DNA of 64,000 nt from Mesostigma viride (Eukaryota > Streptophyta > Mesostigmatophyceae > Mesostigmatales > Mesostigmataceae), in NCBI GenBank assembly GCA_009746045.1, contig RPFO01000380.1:1-64000 (forward strand). The letters run 5' to 3'. This document shows positions 1 through 8,890 of the stretch, piece by piece. How positions within the stretch are numbered: position 1 is the first letter of the stretch; each line of letters starts with the position of its first letter. Under the pieces are notes generated by a model. The model searched no databases, was not told where the DNA came from, and saw only the letters and a program-made list of their open reading frames with translations. Position numbers and translations under genes: made by a program.

Positions 1-2
1 GA

Positions 3-1080
3 AAAGGCGCTCGAAATGGGAAAGGCGCGCAATCTCGCAAGGCCTATCGAGCCGAGAAGCGCGCGCTGAACGAGGAGAGACGGGCTAGACGCGCGGAAAA
101 GGAGGCGCAAAAAAAGGCGAGCCGCGTCCACGAATCCGTTGCGCGAGAGGAACCGAGGAGGGCGGAGGGGGTCGCACAACCCCGGCAGCCCGTGTCCGTC
201 GATCGCGCCCCCGTCGCGCGAGAAGAACCGAGGAGGACGGAGATCACGCAGTCCCGACAGGTCGTGTCGGTCGCGCCCGGTCCCGCGGCGCGAGTCGTCG
301 ACGAGCCCGGAGACGCGGCGAGGGGCGCCGGGGCCAAGAGCGGGGATCGCGCCAACGCGGGGGCGAGGAAAGCCGGACGGACGGGCCGCGGGACCTTGGA
401 GCACGAGTACGACACGTGGGTCGCCGGGCGGCGTCTCTACGCCACGAGGGACGGACGACCGGGCAAGGACGGCCGCGCGCCGGTCAAGAAGGGCGAACGG
501 AAGTCGATCGCGGCCCTGATCAAACAGGGCGGACGTGTGTGCGGCAAGCGCGAGTTGGACAACGAGACGTTCCTCGCGTGGCGGAACATCGAGCATTACC
601 TGAAGGGCAGGGCGCATTCGTCCATGAACGCCGCCGATTACGCCCACCTCCGCGCCGAGCACAAGTACGGCGCGGAACTGCTCGACCAGTTCCGCAAGGG
701 CAACTTCTGGCCGGGCGCCGAGCACCTCAACAAGTGTGTCTCTTGCACCGGGAGACCCCCTCGAGTCGCGAGTACGCGAAGGGGAAAGCGACCGCCGAGG
801 AGCGCGCGCGCAAGGCCAACGAACGCGCGGACGAACGGATGACCAGGATCCGAGAGGCGATGGCGGCGGCGCGCGAGGCGATCGAGGACGCGCGCGATCC
901 GACCGAAGACCCGGTCACGACGTCCGCCGCGAGCGAGGGGTACGACGACCCGGACGACCCGGACGATCCGGACGAGCCGTACGCGGACGAAAGGATCGAG
1001 ATCGCGAACCCGGCCGCCGACCCCGCCAGGCACAACGCGGACGCCTCGTATTACCGCCGCGCCTCGTCGCGTCGACGTCG
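3..1080 (+). pseudogene. partial, frameshifted orphan gene of the virus-like block
   Basis: An open frame enters from the left edge (codons from position 3) and runs without a stop to about 750, then the plausible coding frame moves by one (frame of position 2) and continues to about 1080. The N-terminal part is rich in Lys, Arg, Glu and Ala, as in a charged helix or coiled coil. The middle (about 560-740) is more globular, with Trp and Tyr residues and a CVSC motif just before the frame change. The C-terminal part is again charged, then has an acidic Asp-Pro repeat near 945-985. I do not recognise a family. The frame change may be a true mutation or an assembly indel. The 3' limit is uncertain, because beyond 1080 a gene on the other strand gives the better reading. 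Confidence 0.45.
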
Positions 1081-1141
1081 AAGTCGAGGTCGACGCGGGA
1101 CGACGCGCCAGGTGCAAGGAGAACGGGCCGACGCGGGCCGA

Positions 1142-1713
1142 TCAACCCGTGGTCGAAGACGCCGACTCGCCGACGCGCGACGGGCGCCCGGACGCGGCAC
1201 CGGAGGCCGTGACGGCCCCGAAGTCGCGAGGGTCCAGCTCGCCCAAGTCGACGCACTGGGTCAACGCGTGCCACCCGATCTCGGGCATGCGCTCCTTCAG
1301 AGAGCGGAGGAGCGAGTCCTCCGGCTCCCACTCTTCCCACCTCCGCGCGGCGGCCGGCAGGAGTCCGCAGTTCGCGCACGGACACGAAGGGACGGGGACG
1401 GTCGGGTCGTTTACGCGCAAGGCCTCCTTGACGAATTCCTCCGTCCAGTCCTCCGAGTCCGCCGCGGACCCGTCGCCCTTTCCTCACCCTCCCCGCTTCG
1501 GTCCTCCTCCAGCCCCTCCTCGCTCGCCGCGTCGTCGCCGTCGAGTCCCGCGATGATCCGCCGCGTCGCCGCAACCTCCGCCTCGAGATCGGGTCGGTCC
1601 ATGTGACCCATGGTCTCGACGCGCAGGGCGGCGTTGACGATCGCCAGCACGGGCGCCGGTCTCGCCGTGTCGGGGTTGTGCGTAAGGAACTCGTTCGCGC
1701 GGCGACACGTCAT
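1142..1713 (-). pseudogene. orphan gene with CPCANC cysteine motif, broken by a frameshift
   Basis: Reading leftwards from an ATG at 1713, one frame encodes a helical segment (with MTCRRANEF and HNPDTARP) followed by an acidic linker. Near 1480 the coding frame shifts, and the other frame continues through a region containing CPCANCGLL and WEEWEPEDSLL to a stop at 1142. The two halves join sensibly as one protein of about 190 residues. The cysteine cluster could bind a metal, but only three closely spaced cysteines are visible. The frame stays open upstream to 1854, but that stretch lies in the repeated intergenic element, so the internal ATG at 1713 is preferred. Family not recognised. Confidence 0.45.
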
Positions 1714-1764
1714 GTCGAGGATATTACACACGATGGCCTCCGCCAAATCCCGCGCGCGCGCGCG

Positions 1765-1935
1765 TCCGTCACGATCCCCGCCGTGCCGACCACGGCCGTC
1801 GAATCTCGCCCGGCTTTCATGAACGAGTAGGACGAGCGCGTGTGCATCCCGCACCGTCGGACGGGGTCGACCCTCATCCTACTCGCATATATTCCCCTCG
1901 CCCGACCGGACGAAGCACCGTGTCGGTCCGAGTCA
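1765..1935. promoter_or_regulatory. repeated intergenic element, copy 1 (candidate viral promoter)
   Basis: About 160 bp recur at 3532-3692 with clear but imperfect identity. Shared words include TCCGTCACGAT, ACGGCCGTCG, ACGAGTAGGA, ATATATTCCC and CCGGACGAAGCACCG in the same order and spacing. Both copies lie between genes in the virus-like block. The AT-rich core stands out in very GC-rich DNA and could be a TATA-like element. Regulatory function is inferred from position and conservation only. Confidence 0.45.
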
Positions 1936-2105
1936 CCTCGTCAGATATCCGGCACGATGCGATCGACGGGCGACACGCCGCGACCCGCTCACGAGGGCGC
2001 GACGAGACCAAATATGTCTTACCCATATACAGACCGATTCATGAGGCCGATAGGCATCGCTCCACACGCCACGAGAAGACATAGATCTCGGCGGAAAGCT
2101 CCGGT

Positions 2106-3480
2106 CCCGCCCCGACCGTGGAATTGACGACGGAGGCACCGGCGGAGACGTACGACTCGCCCGTGCTCGTGACGGCACGTTCAGCGCGCCGGTCGTCGGC
2201 TTTGGTCTGTCGGCGCTTTCGCTGTCCAACGGGACCGCGAACTCGCTCGCGGGAGAGGGCGCGTCGTATACGTTCTACGTTCAATCGACCGCGCCGTACA
2301 CCGCCACGAGGATTTCCGTCGGCGCGGGACTGGTAAGCGTGCTCGGTACGTCCCGGGGGTCACCAACCTGGCATCGAACACCATTTCGTTCACGTATCTC
2401 CCTCCCCTGACCGTGGGACTGACGACGACCGCACCGGCGGAGACGTACGACTCGCCCGTGCTCGTGACGGCCACGTTCAGCGCGCCGGTCGTCGGCTTCG
2501 GTCTGTCGGCGCTTTCGCTGTCCAACGGGACCGCGAACTCGCTCGCGGGAGAGGGCGCGTCGTATACGTTCTACGTTCAATCGACCGCGCCATACACCGC
2601 GACGACGATTTCCGTCGGCGCGGGACTGGTAAACGCGCTCGGTACGTCACCGGGGGTCACCAACCTGGCATCGAACACCATTTCGTTCACGCATATCGCG
2701 TACAATCCGAAGACCGATTCCACTCTCATGGCTTGGTACGACCCATCCGACCTGTCGACTCTCACCGACAGCGCGGGGACGGGGACCGCGAGCGTCGGCG
2801 GTAAGGTGCGCACGATGGCCAACAAGGCTCAGAGCGCTTATAACCTGTCCCAGACCACAGCGTCGACGCAACCCGAACTGGACGCGCGTTCGGGCGGGGT
2901 CGCGACAAGTGGCTGAGGTTCTACGCGTACCCGAACCGGAGATACTTGTACCACGTTTCGACGCCTTTCTTGAATGCGAGCACGCGTACCGTCGTCGTCG
3001 TCTTCAAACAACGCAACACGGCCTCTGCACGCCCGGATCCTTACACCGCCGCCGGCGCGTGACGGATAAAGGGTCGTGTTCGTAGCGGGGGGGCTGAGCA
3101 CGTTCGGCATGCCGCGGATCGCGTACGATACGTCTTTGCTGACCGTGAAAGCGTATTCCGGCGCGAGTACGTTCAATACGCTGGCAACCAGCGCCGATAT
3201 ATTCGACGACCAGACCCACATCGCGCACGTGGCGTACGACACGGCGTCGACGTCCAAGGTATGGAGCGCGGCTCTCGATGGCGCAAACGGGACCAATTAC
3301 CAGGGGACGCTGAGCTCGGCCCCCGCATACTCTGGCTTTTCGATAGGCGGGAGTTTCACCAGTCCGTATTACGCATTTGACGGGTGGGTAGGAGAGGTGA
3401 TGGTATTCAACGTGTGCAAGACGTCGTCCGAACTCGCCGTCGTCAACGCGTACCTTAAGTACCGGTGGGGCACCGAGTGA
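2106..3480 (+). pseudogene. tandem Ig-like repeats plus LamG-like domain protein, degraded
   Basis: Two copies of a segment of about 300 bp (about 2108-2400 and 2410-2695) encode a bacterial-type Ig-like domain of the class found in adhesins and phage or giant-virus fibre proteins: motifs SPVLVTATFSAPVVGF, LSNGTANSL and GEGASYTFYV. Copy 1 differs from copy 2 by single-base losses (near 2176 and 2362) that break its frame. The second copy runs into a LamG/concanavalin-like region (about 2700-3480), with WYDPSDLSTL at its start and DGWVGEVMVFN and YLKYRWG at its end. That region is itself split by frame changes near 2905 and 3060. No good start codon was found upstream. Viruses use such architectures as surface or fibre proteins; as sequenced the gene cannot make one continuous product. 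Confidence 0.7.
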
Positions 3481-3531
3481 GCGCCCGCGACCACTCGCGC
3501 CACCGAATCTTCCGTACCACCTTCGCGCGCT

Positions 3532-3692
3532 TCCGTCACGATTTACGACCGGCCGATCCACGGCCGTCGGATCGCGACCGGTTTTCAACGAGTAGGATGA
3601 ACGCGTCGTCGTCACGAACCGTCGGTTAGGGGTCCTGCTCGAATATATTCCCCACACTGACCGGACGAAGCACCGGATCGGCCAGACCCACC
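3532..3692. promoter_or_regulatory. repeated intergenic element, copy 2
   Basis: Second copy of the element at 1765-1935, with AATATATTCCCC and GACCGGACGAAGCACCG. It lies between the end of the LamG-like gene (3480) and the start of the next ORF (3785), about 95 bp upstream of that start. This is the position expected for a promoter of the downstream gene. Confidence 0.45.
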
Positions 3693-3784
3693 ACCACTCG
3701 CGAGAACCGAATCCTCGTCCGGACGCCTCGACTGTCCCACGCGTCCCGCGCTCGAGACAAAAGCCGAGACCTTACGAGTATACG

Positions 3785-4984
3785 ATGACGGACACGGCGG
3801 ACATGCCTATTGTCCATAACCCAACGGGAGGGTCTCCCGCCGATAAGACCGTCGCCGCGGCCGCGGAGGGCACGGCGGACGTCCACGCGCCTCGGCGGTT
3901 CGAGATCCCCGACTTCCTGCAGCGGAAGGCCGCCGTCGCCCCGAGCGAGCTGTACGCGAACGCGCACATCTGGAACGAGATCGCCAAACACATGGACACG
4001 GAGTCCGTCCTCAAGGTCCGCCAGGCGTTCGAGGGACGCGAGGACGCCGCCGACGTCCGCGACGTCCTGGCGAGCGAGCGGGAGACGCGGGTCGCCAAGG
4101 CCCGCGCGCTCCTGCGTCCGATCCAGCAAAAGTTGCTGGAGTCTTCGCGATCGGGCGACGCGGTCCTGTTCAACCAGGCCGTGGACGAGTTCCGGACGGC
4201 CGCGAAGACCGTCGACGTCGCGTCCGCCCCGGACATCTGCGTCCTCGACCTGGCGACGGCCGCCCTCGAGCCGACGCCCGGCGCGTGGACGCGCGACCAC
4301 GCGAACGCCCTCCGCCTGATCTTCCCCCTCCCGAGCTCCGACCGCGCGGACAAGGTGGCGGCGCACTTCGGCGAGCTGACGCGGTCCGCGTACCTCCTGG
4401 TCAAGGGCGACGACGGCCACAAGTCCCTCCCGATCGTCACGGCGGGGTTCGCGTTCGCGCACGCGTACGGGGCGGAGGCCGGGATCGCGTTCATGTGCAC
4501 CCTGCTGATCTTCTTCCGCACGCACACCCGCCGGAGGTGCTACCGCCTGATGATAGAGATGTTCCGCCGCACGACGGCCGAACTTCCGCGCACGGCGCGC
4601 GGGCCGCCGATCCGATCGATCGTCCACGCGTGCAACGCGATCCACGACAACCGCCGGATCAAGAACTTCCACCACGAGGTCATGCGGTGCGTGTTGCCGC
4701 GCGGGATGGAAGTCCGCGCCTACCGCGCGTCCAAGGACGACTACAAGTGCGTGCGATCCGGCGACATGTCGTCGTTCGACGCGTGGCTGGACGCGAAGAA
4801 GGCGGAGATCGACGCGAAGGCGGACGAGCACCGCGCGACGCTGAAGAGGGTGCACGCGATGATGAACGAGGGGACGGCCGGCAAGATGGCCTACGTGTCG
4901 TTCAAGTTCGGTCGCGCGATCGCGCACCTGCCCCCTTGCTTCCCGGATACGTGGCCGTACGTCCCTTACTTCTACGCCATCTGA
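3785..4984 (+). CDS. orphan protein, 399 aa, intact
   Basis: An uninterrupted ORF with strong GC3 codon bias, the best-preserved gene of the virus-like block. The N-terminal 40 residues are low-complexity. The rest is predicted mostly helical, with the motifs HIWNEIAKHM, TRDHANALRLIFPLP, a hydrophobic segment around residues 219-240 (AGFAFAHAYGAEAGIAFMC), and a conserved-looking C-terminus rich in aromatics (FPDTWPYVPYFYAI). The hydrophobic segment is too mixed to call a membrane helix. The ATG follows a short AT-rich stretch (GAGTATACG). The next ORF starts 42 bp downstream on the same strand. Not recognised as a known family. An intact frame beside broken neighbours may mean selection, recent insertion or chance. 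Confidence 0.75.
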   Translation: MTDTADMPIVHNPTGGSPADKTVAAAAEGTADVHAPRRFEIPDFLQRKAAVAPSELYANAHIWNEIAKHMDTESVLKVRQAFEGREDAADVRDVLASERETRVAKARALLRPIQQKLLESSRSGDAVLFNQAVDEFRTAAKTVDVASAPDICVLDLATAALEPTPGAWTRDHANALRLIFPLPSSDRADKVAAHFGELTRSAYLLVKGDDGHKSLPIVTAGFAFAHAYGAEAGIAFMCTLLIFFRTHTRRRCYRLMIEMFRRTTAELPRTARGPPIRSIVHACNAIHDNRRIKNFHHEVMRCVLPRGMEVRAYRASKDDYKCVRSGDMSSFDAWLDAKKAEIDAKADEHRATLKRVHAMMNEGTAGKMAYVSFKFGRAIAHLPPCFPDTWPYVPYFYAI

Positions 4985-5026
4985 CGCGCCGTTTTTTATC
5001 GCTCGGTGTAAGTATAAGACGGCGAG

Positions 5027-5611
5027 ATGACGGTGGTCCAACGCATGATGCCCTTCGTGACGCTCAACTGCCCCATCTGGAGCGCGTTCCCCCAGGCGGG
5101 GATCGCCCGGCCCGCGTTCAACTGGAGCGACATGTACCGCTCCCCTCACACCAGGATCGGGTACGTGACCTACGACAACGCGCCCCCCTCGCCCGAGCGG
5201 TCGTACGCGAAAAACGCGGACTTGGCCGGCAGGCGGTGGAAGGTCTGGTTCCAATGGTGGCCCTCGAGCGCCCCGTCCGAGGACGACAAGCGCGCGGCCG
5301 ACATGATCGCCAAGATCCTGGTGGGGGAGTACGCGGTCGACGGCCTGACGGTGGTCGCGCCGGACCCGCCGCCGGGCAGCGTCGGACCGGGACACTACCT
5401 GGTCCTGACCTCGGGGAGTTCGAACGGCCCGGCCGTCCCCTTGGCGGATTTCCAGGCGGCCGACAGCACCCTGTCGAACTGGCAACTCGACCCGTTAGCG
5501 ACGGAACCGGACCTGGTGAGGTACGTGTACAAGGCGTCCGTGCCCGACACTAGCCGCGTCGCGCGCACCGGACGCGCACCGGACGCGCCCGCGGAACGAC
5601 GGATTAACTAG
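5027..5611 (+). CDS. orphan protein, 194 aa, intact
   Basis: The ORF begins 42 bp after the previous stop, behind an AT-rich leader with GTAAGTATAAG about 15 bp before the ATG, a plausible late-type promoter. The product starts with a mixed hydrophobic segment, has an aromatic core (RRWKVWFQWWPSSAP), then an alternating polar and hydrophobic region with GHYLVLTSGSS that could form beta strands, and ends in a basic low-complexity tail. No signal peptide or membrane span is clear. Family unknown. Close spacing with the 399-aa gene suggests coordinated expression. Confidence 0.7.
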   Translation: MTVVQRMMPFVTLNCPIWSAFPQAGIARPAFNWSDMYRSPHTRIGYVTYDNAPPSPERSYAKNADLAGRRWKVWFQWWPSSAPSEDDKRAADMIAKILVGEYAVDGLTVVAPDPPPGSVGPGHYLVLTSGSSNGPAVPLADFQAADSTLSNWQLDPLATEPDLVRYVYKASVPDTSRVARTGRAPDAPAERRIN

Positions 5612-5752
5612 CTAGAGAGTACGCACAGAAATCGTGCCTGACACGCATGCAGATTGGACGGCATACCCATGGGATCGTAATGAACATGAAGCTTTATTGA
5701 ATGGAATGAATATTGATGTGTTAATAAACGTACAAAAATCGTTTTCTCACGA
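5612..5752. other. AT-rich island at a gene-convergence point
   Basis: About 110 bp (5640-5750) drop abruptly from more than 65 percent GC to clearly AT-rich, including AATGAATATTGATGTGTTAA. The island starts right after the stop of the 194-aa gene. It could be a transcription-termination region between convergent genes. No gene is supported within it. Confidence 0.4.
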
Positions 5753-6091
5753 TCACAAAGTGTCCATAGTTCCTTCCAGGCGCACACGGCGCGGCACAGC
5801 GTCCGGGGTCCATCGGCGCGCGGACACTCGGGACATCCCGCGCGTCCTCGACCGCCCCACAGGACACGGGGGCGCGAGTGGATCGACCTCCATGGGGGTG
5901 ACAGACGGGGAGGGGTCCGGCACCGCGGCGGGACCGTCGGACTCGCCCGGCGTCCCGGCGAGACTATCGGACACGTCCCGTGTCTCGTTCATTCTACCGC
6001 GCGCTTCTATCGTTGAGAGGGAGAGAGGAAGGGATGAGGGGAGACGAGGGTCTCGGCGGCTCATGTAGGCGCACTCCTCCCGATCCTCCAA
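5753..6091 (-). CDS. possible small low-complexity protein, 112 aa
   Basis: A reverse-strand frame open from an ATG at 6091 to a stop at 5753, ending at the AT-rich island. The product is rich in Pro, Ser, Arg and Asp with no recognisable domain. A forward-strand frame (5634-6068) covers the same DNA and is equally open, so GC-rich composition alone may explain both. Listed because it converges on the upstream pair as expected for a real gene; support is weak. Confidence 0.22.
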   Translation of the reverse strand: MEDREECAYMSRRDPRLPSSLPLSLSTIEARGRMNETRDVSDSLAGTPGESDGPAAVPDPSPSVTPMEVDPLAPPCPVGRSRTRGMSRVSARRWTPDAVPRRVRLEGTMDTL

Positions 6092-6210
6092 CCGACGCGA
6101 TCCGATCCTCCGATCCTCCGAACCGACACGGGAGTCCCGCGGATCCGGCGCGCCGTACGTGGACCTCCCCGTGGACCTTCCCGTGGATCTCCTCGTGCCA
6201 GGACCCTACC

Positions 6211-6560
6211 CGTCCCCAATTTCCCGCCAAAACCGAGCGATCCGATTGGTCGCTACTCGAGCGCCGCGCCATCCGTCACATCGGCGAAACGGAGCGATCC
6301 GATTGGCCGATACTCGGAGCGCCGCGCCGATTCGGCCCGAAACGGGTGCATCCTCTGTTCCACCCTCCCTTTTTGCCCTCTTCACCCCCTTTTTTGACCC
6401 CCGAAAACCCCCTTCCCGACCCCCGAAAAAGGCCTGTTCCGGTGTTCCGGCCCACCCCCCCTGGGCCGGTATCATTTGAAAAAAAAATTTTTTGGGACCG
6501 AAATCCTCCGTTTCGGACTTAGCCGATTTCGGCCTCCTCTCTCTCTCTTCCCTCTCTCTT
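6211..6560. repeat. direct repeat copy 1 with E2F-like and inverted CCAAT sites
   Basis: This unit recurs at 6708-7080 (offset about 497 bp). It holds TTTCCCGCCAAAA (6220-6232), a close match to the E2F/DP consensus, and two ATTGG boxes (inverted CCAAT) each inside GATCCGATTGG. It ends in a homopurine/homopyrimidine run. Between the two units (6570-6707) is a short-period repeat built on CGATTCGACC and CGAGAGTCCC words. No gene lies in 6092-7690. Confidence 0.7.
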
Positions 6561-6707
6561 CCCTCTCCCCTCTCCCTCCGATTCGACCCGATTCGGCCCG
6601 ATTCGACCCGAGTCGGCCCGAGAGTCCCCGATCCGACCCGAGAGTCCCCGATCGACCCGAAACTCCCCGAGTCAGCCCGAGATCTCCACGGAGAGCGCCG
6701 CGCCGAT

Positions 6708-7080
6708 TTCCCCCAAATTCCCGCCAAAACCGAGCGACCCGATTGGTCGATACTTGGAGCGCCGCGCCACCCGTCACATCGGCGAAACCGAGCGATCCGA
6801 TTGGTCGCTACTTGGAGCGCCGCGCCGATTCGGCCCGAAACGGGATGTGCATCCCTCCGTTCCACCCTCCTTTCCGCCCTCTGAACCCCCTTTTTTGACC
6901 CCCGAAAACCCCCTTCCCGACCCCCGAAAAAGGCCTGTTCCGGTGTTCCGGCCCACCCCCCCTGGGCCGGTATCATCTGAAAAAAAAAATTTTCTGGGGC
7001 CAAAATCCTTCGTTTTGGACTTAGCCGATTTCGGCCTCCTCTCTCTCTCTTCCCTCTCTCTTCCCTCTCCCCTCTCTCTC
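6708..7080. repeat. direct repeat copy 2, also left arm of the palindrome
   Basis: Near-identical to 6211-6560, with the E2F-like site ATTCCCGCCAAAA (6717-6729) and two more ATTGG boxes. Its distal part, from about 6840, forms the left arm of the large palindrome. Confidence 0.7.
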
Positions 7081-7690
7081 CTCTCCCTTCCCGTCTTTAC
7101 ATATCCAGGGTATAGGGTTCTATTTATTTATTTTTCCTAGAAATCAGTTTATAAAATGATACCAGCACGCCCCCTCCGGGAATAGGAACGGTATATATAG
7201 GCGGCTATTCGTCCTATTTAACCGTGGGGCGTGAATAGGACGCCGTCTCATATATCCTATTTCCGGGATGGCGTGCCGGTATCTTTCTATAAACTGATTT
7301 CTAGGAAAAATAAATAAATAGAACCCGTATACCCATGGATATATAGGGACGGGAAGAGAGGGGAGAAGAGAGAGGGAGAGGAGAGAGAAAGGAGAGGGAG
7401 AGAGAAAGGAGAGGGAGAGAGAAAGGAGAGGGAGAGAGAGGAAGGAAGGGAGGGAGAGAAAGGGGAAGAGGAGAGGCCGAAATCGGCTAAGTCCGAAACG
7501 GAGGATTTTGGTCCCAGAAAAATTTTTTTTCCAAATGATACCGGCCCAGGGGGGGTGGGCCGGAACACCGGAACAGGGCTTTCTCGGGGGTCGGGAAGGG
7601 GGTTTTCGGGGGTCAAAAAAGGGGGTGAAGAGGGCAAAAAGGAGGGTGGAACAGAGGGTGCACCCGTCTCTGGCGCGGCGCTTATAGTTC
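6840..7690. repeat. large near-perfect palindrome, centre near 7222
   Basis: The left arm (about 6840-7215) and right arm (about 7230-7690) are inverted copies. Innermost matching words include TTCTATTTATTTATTTTTCC with CCTAGAAATCAGTTTATA (7109-7154), found inverted at 7279-7324. Outside these lie polypyrimidine/polypurine tracts, then CCCAGGGGGGGTGGGCCGG-type blocks and the GGGGGTCAAAAAAGGGGG block. The centre holds a smaller hairpin with CGTCCTATT and AATAGGACG arms. Genes on both sides point towards the palindrome. Viral genome ends joined head to head, or an origin, would look like this; function is not shown. Confidence 0.85.
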
Positions 7691-7950
7691 CGTCAAATCC
7701 GCCGACGCCACGTGGCACTCTCTATGTCAACGACGCCAATTCTCGCGTCCAATCGGATTCGCCGAATTTCGGTTACGCCTCCGCCTCCCCCGCCTTCCCC
7801 GCCCTCCCCGTGGCCCCCCGCCTTCCCCGTGGCCTCCCCGCGTCCCTTCGACTCCTCTACGGCCACGCTCCACACCGGCCGCGCCAAATCTCCCGTCCAA
7901 TAGAACCTCGCCACGTGGCACTCCACACCGGCCGCGCCGAATCTCCCTTC
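7691..7950. other. spacer without a supported gene
   Basis: GC-rich spacer right of the palindrome with short repeats of CACGTGGCACTC and CACACCGGCCGCGCC. Open frames exist on both strands but look compositional. Confidence 0.4.
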
Positions 7951-7954
7951 GTCC

Positions 7955-8285
7955 AGAGGAATCGCCCGGCGACGTCTTCCTCTGCAGGACCTCGTCTCCA
8001 GAGGAATCTGTGACGACTTCCTCTGCAGATGAAGCAACCTCGTGTCCAGAGGAATCAGCCCGGCGACGTCTTCCTCTGCAGGACCTCGTCTCCAGAGGAA
8101 TCACCCCTGTTACGTCTTCCTCTGCAGATGAAGCAACCTCGTGTCCAGAGGAATCAGGCATCACACACCTCGTGTCCAGAGGAATCAGCCCGAATCGTCT
8201 CACATCAGAGAGGATTCACACTGTGATCTCTTCCTTCCAGAGGAATCAGGCATCACACACCTCTCCCCAGAGGAATCGGCCAGAG
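7955..8285. repeat. interspersed CCAGAGGAATC repeat cluster
   Basis: Eight copies of CCAGAGGAATC in 330 bp, alternating with CTTCCTCTGCAG, which is close to the inverse of the same word. The array is therefore a set of overlapping direct and inverted repeats with variable spacers. It lies just downstream of the 3' end of the reverse-strand gene at 8348. No ORF is credible here. Confidence 0.8.
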
Positions 8286-8347
8286 TAAGCTCGGTTTCAA
8301 GCCGAGTCCGCCCTCCGCCCCCTGCCTCCGCCGGCGCCCGCGCGCGC

Positions 8348-8824
8348 TCACGTCCGCGGCTTGCTGCCCAGCATCTCGAGCCGCAGCACGAGCGTCCAGT
8401 CGCCCACGACGGGCCGCGCGCCAGCGGTCAGCGGGCTGGCCGCGTCCAGGTGGCACACGCGCACGCGGAACGAGCCCCCGTCCCTGAGCAGCCGCGGGTT
8501 CGCGACGGGCAAGTAATTCTGCTGGTTGACCACGGTGACGTCGGACGCGAGGTTCGAGAGCGCCGTCTCGGCCGCCAACAGCGTCATCCCCCCGTCCGCC
8601 GCCCCGAGGAACCCGTCCGAGTAGATCCCCACGACCCGGCTGGTGCCCGCGGGCACGAAGCCCTTCACACACGCGTAGAGCAGATGCATCTTCCACCGCG
8701 GGCCGAGCAAAGGCGCGGACTCGTCGGCCGACACGGTCACGACCCACTCGTTGGCCGCACTCGTGGTCGCGTCGGTCACGTTGGCCGCGTCGGAGTGGAT
8801 CGTCAGCACGCGCACGTCGGACAT
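8348..8824 (-). CDS. 158-aa structural-type protein, possible minor capsid/penton-like
   Basis: Intact reverse-strand ORF. The product has alternating hydrophobic and polar segments typical of an all-beta fold: EWVVTVSADESAPLLGPRWK, MHLLYACVKGF, SRVVGIYSDGFLG, SFRVRVCHLD and DWTLVLRLEML. There is little helix, no signal peptide and no membrane span. The order of an N-terminal 'asparagine/serine then strand' motif and a final strand-rich WTLVLRL resembles single jelly-roll minor capsid proteins of virophages and Polinton-like viruses. That is inference from pattern, not a recognised match. Its start is 66 bp downstream of the next gene's stop on the same strand, which suggests joint transcription. 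Confidence 0.65.
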   Translation of the reverse strand: MSDVRVLTIHSDAANVTDATTSAANEWVVTVSADESAPLLGPRWKMHLLYACVKGFVPAGTSRVVGIYSDGFLGAADGGMTLLAAETALSNLASDVTVVNQQNYLPVANPRLLRDGGSFRVRVCHLDAASPLTAGARPVVGDWTLVLRLEMLGSKPRT

Positions 8825-8890
8825 GGTTCGGGTCCGGATCCGGATACGATTCGCGCAGAAGATTTCGCCGGCCGCCGCCGGGCCCGTCGG

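Noticed and set aside
3626-5485. 619-codon frame on the minus strand
   Set aside because: It is antisense to two intact plus-strand ORFs, its composition (Arg, Val, Asp, Gly) is what GC-rich antisense gives, and it has no domain.
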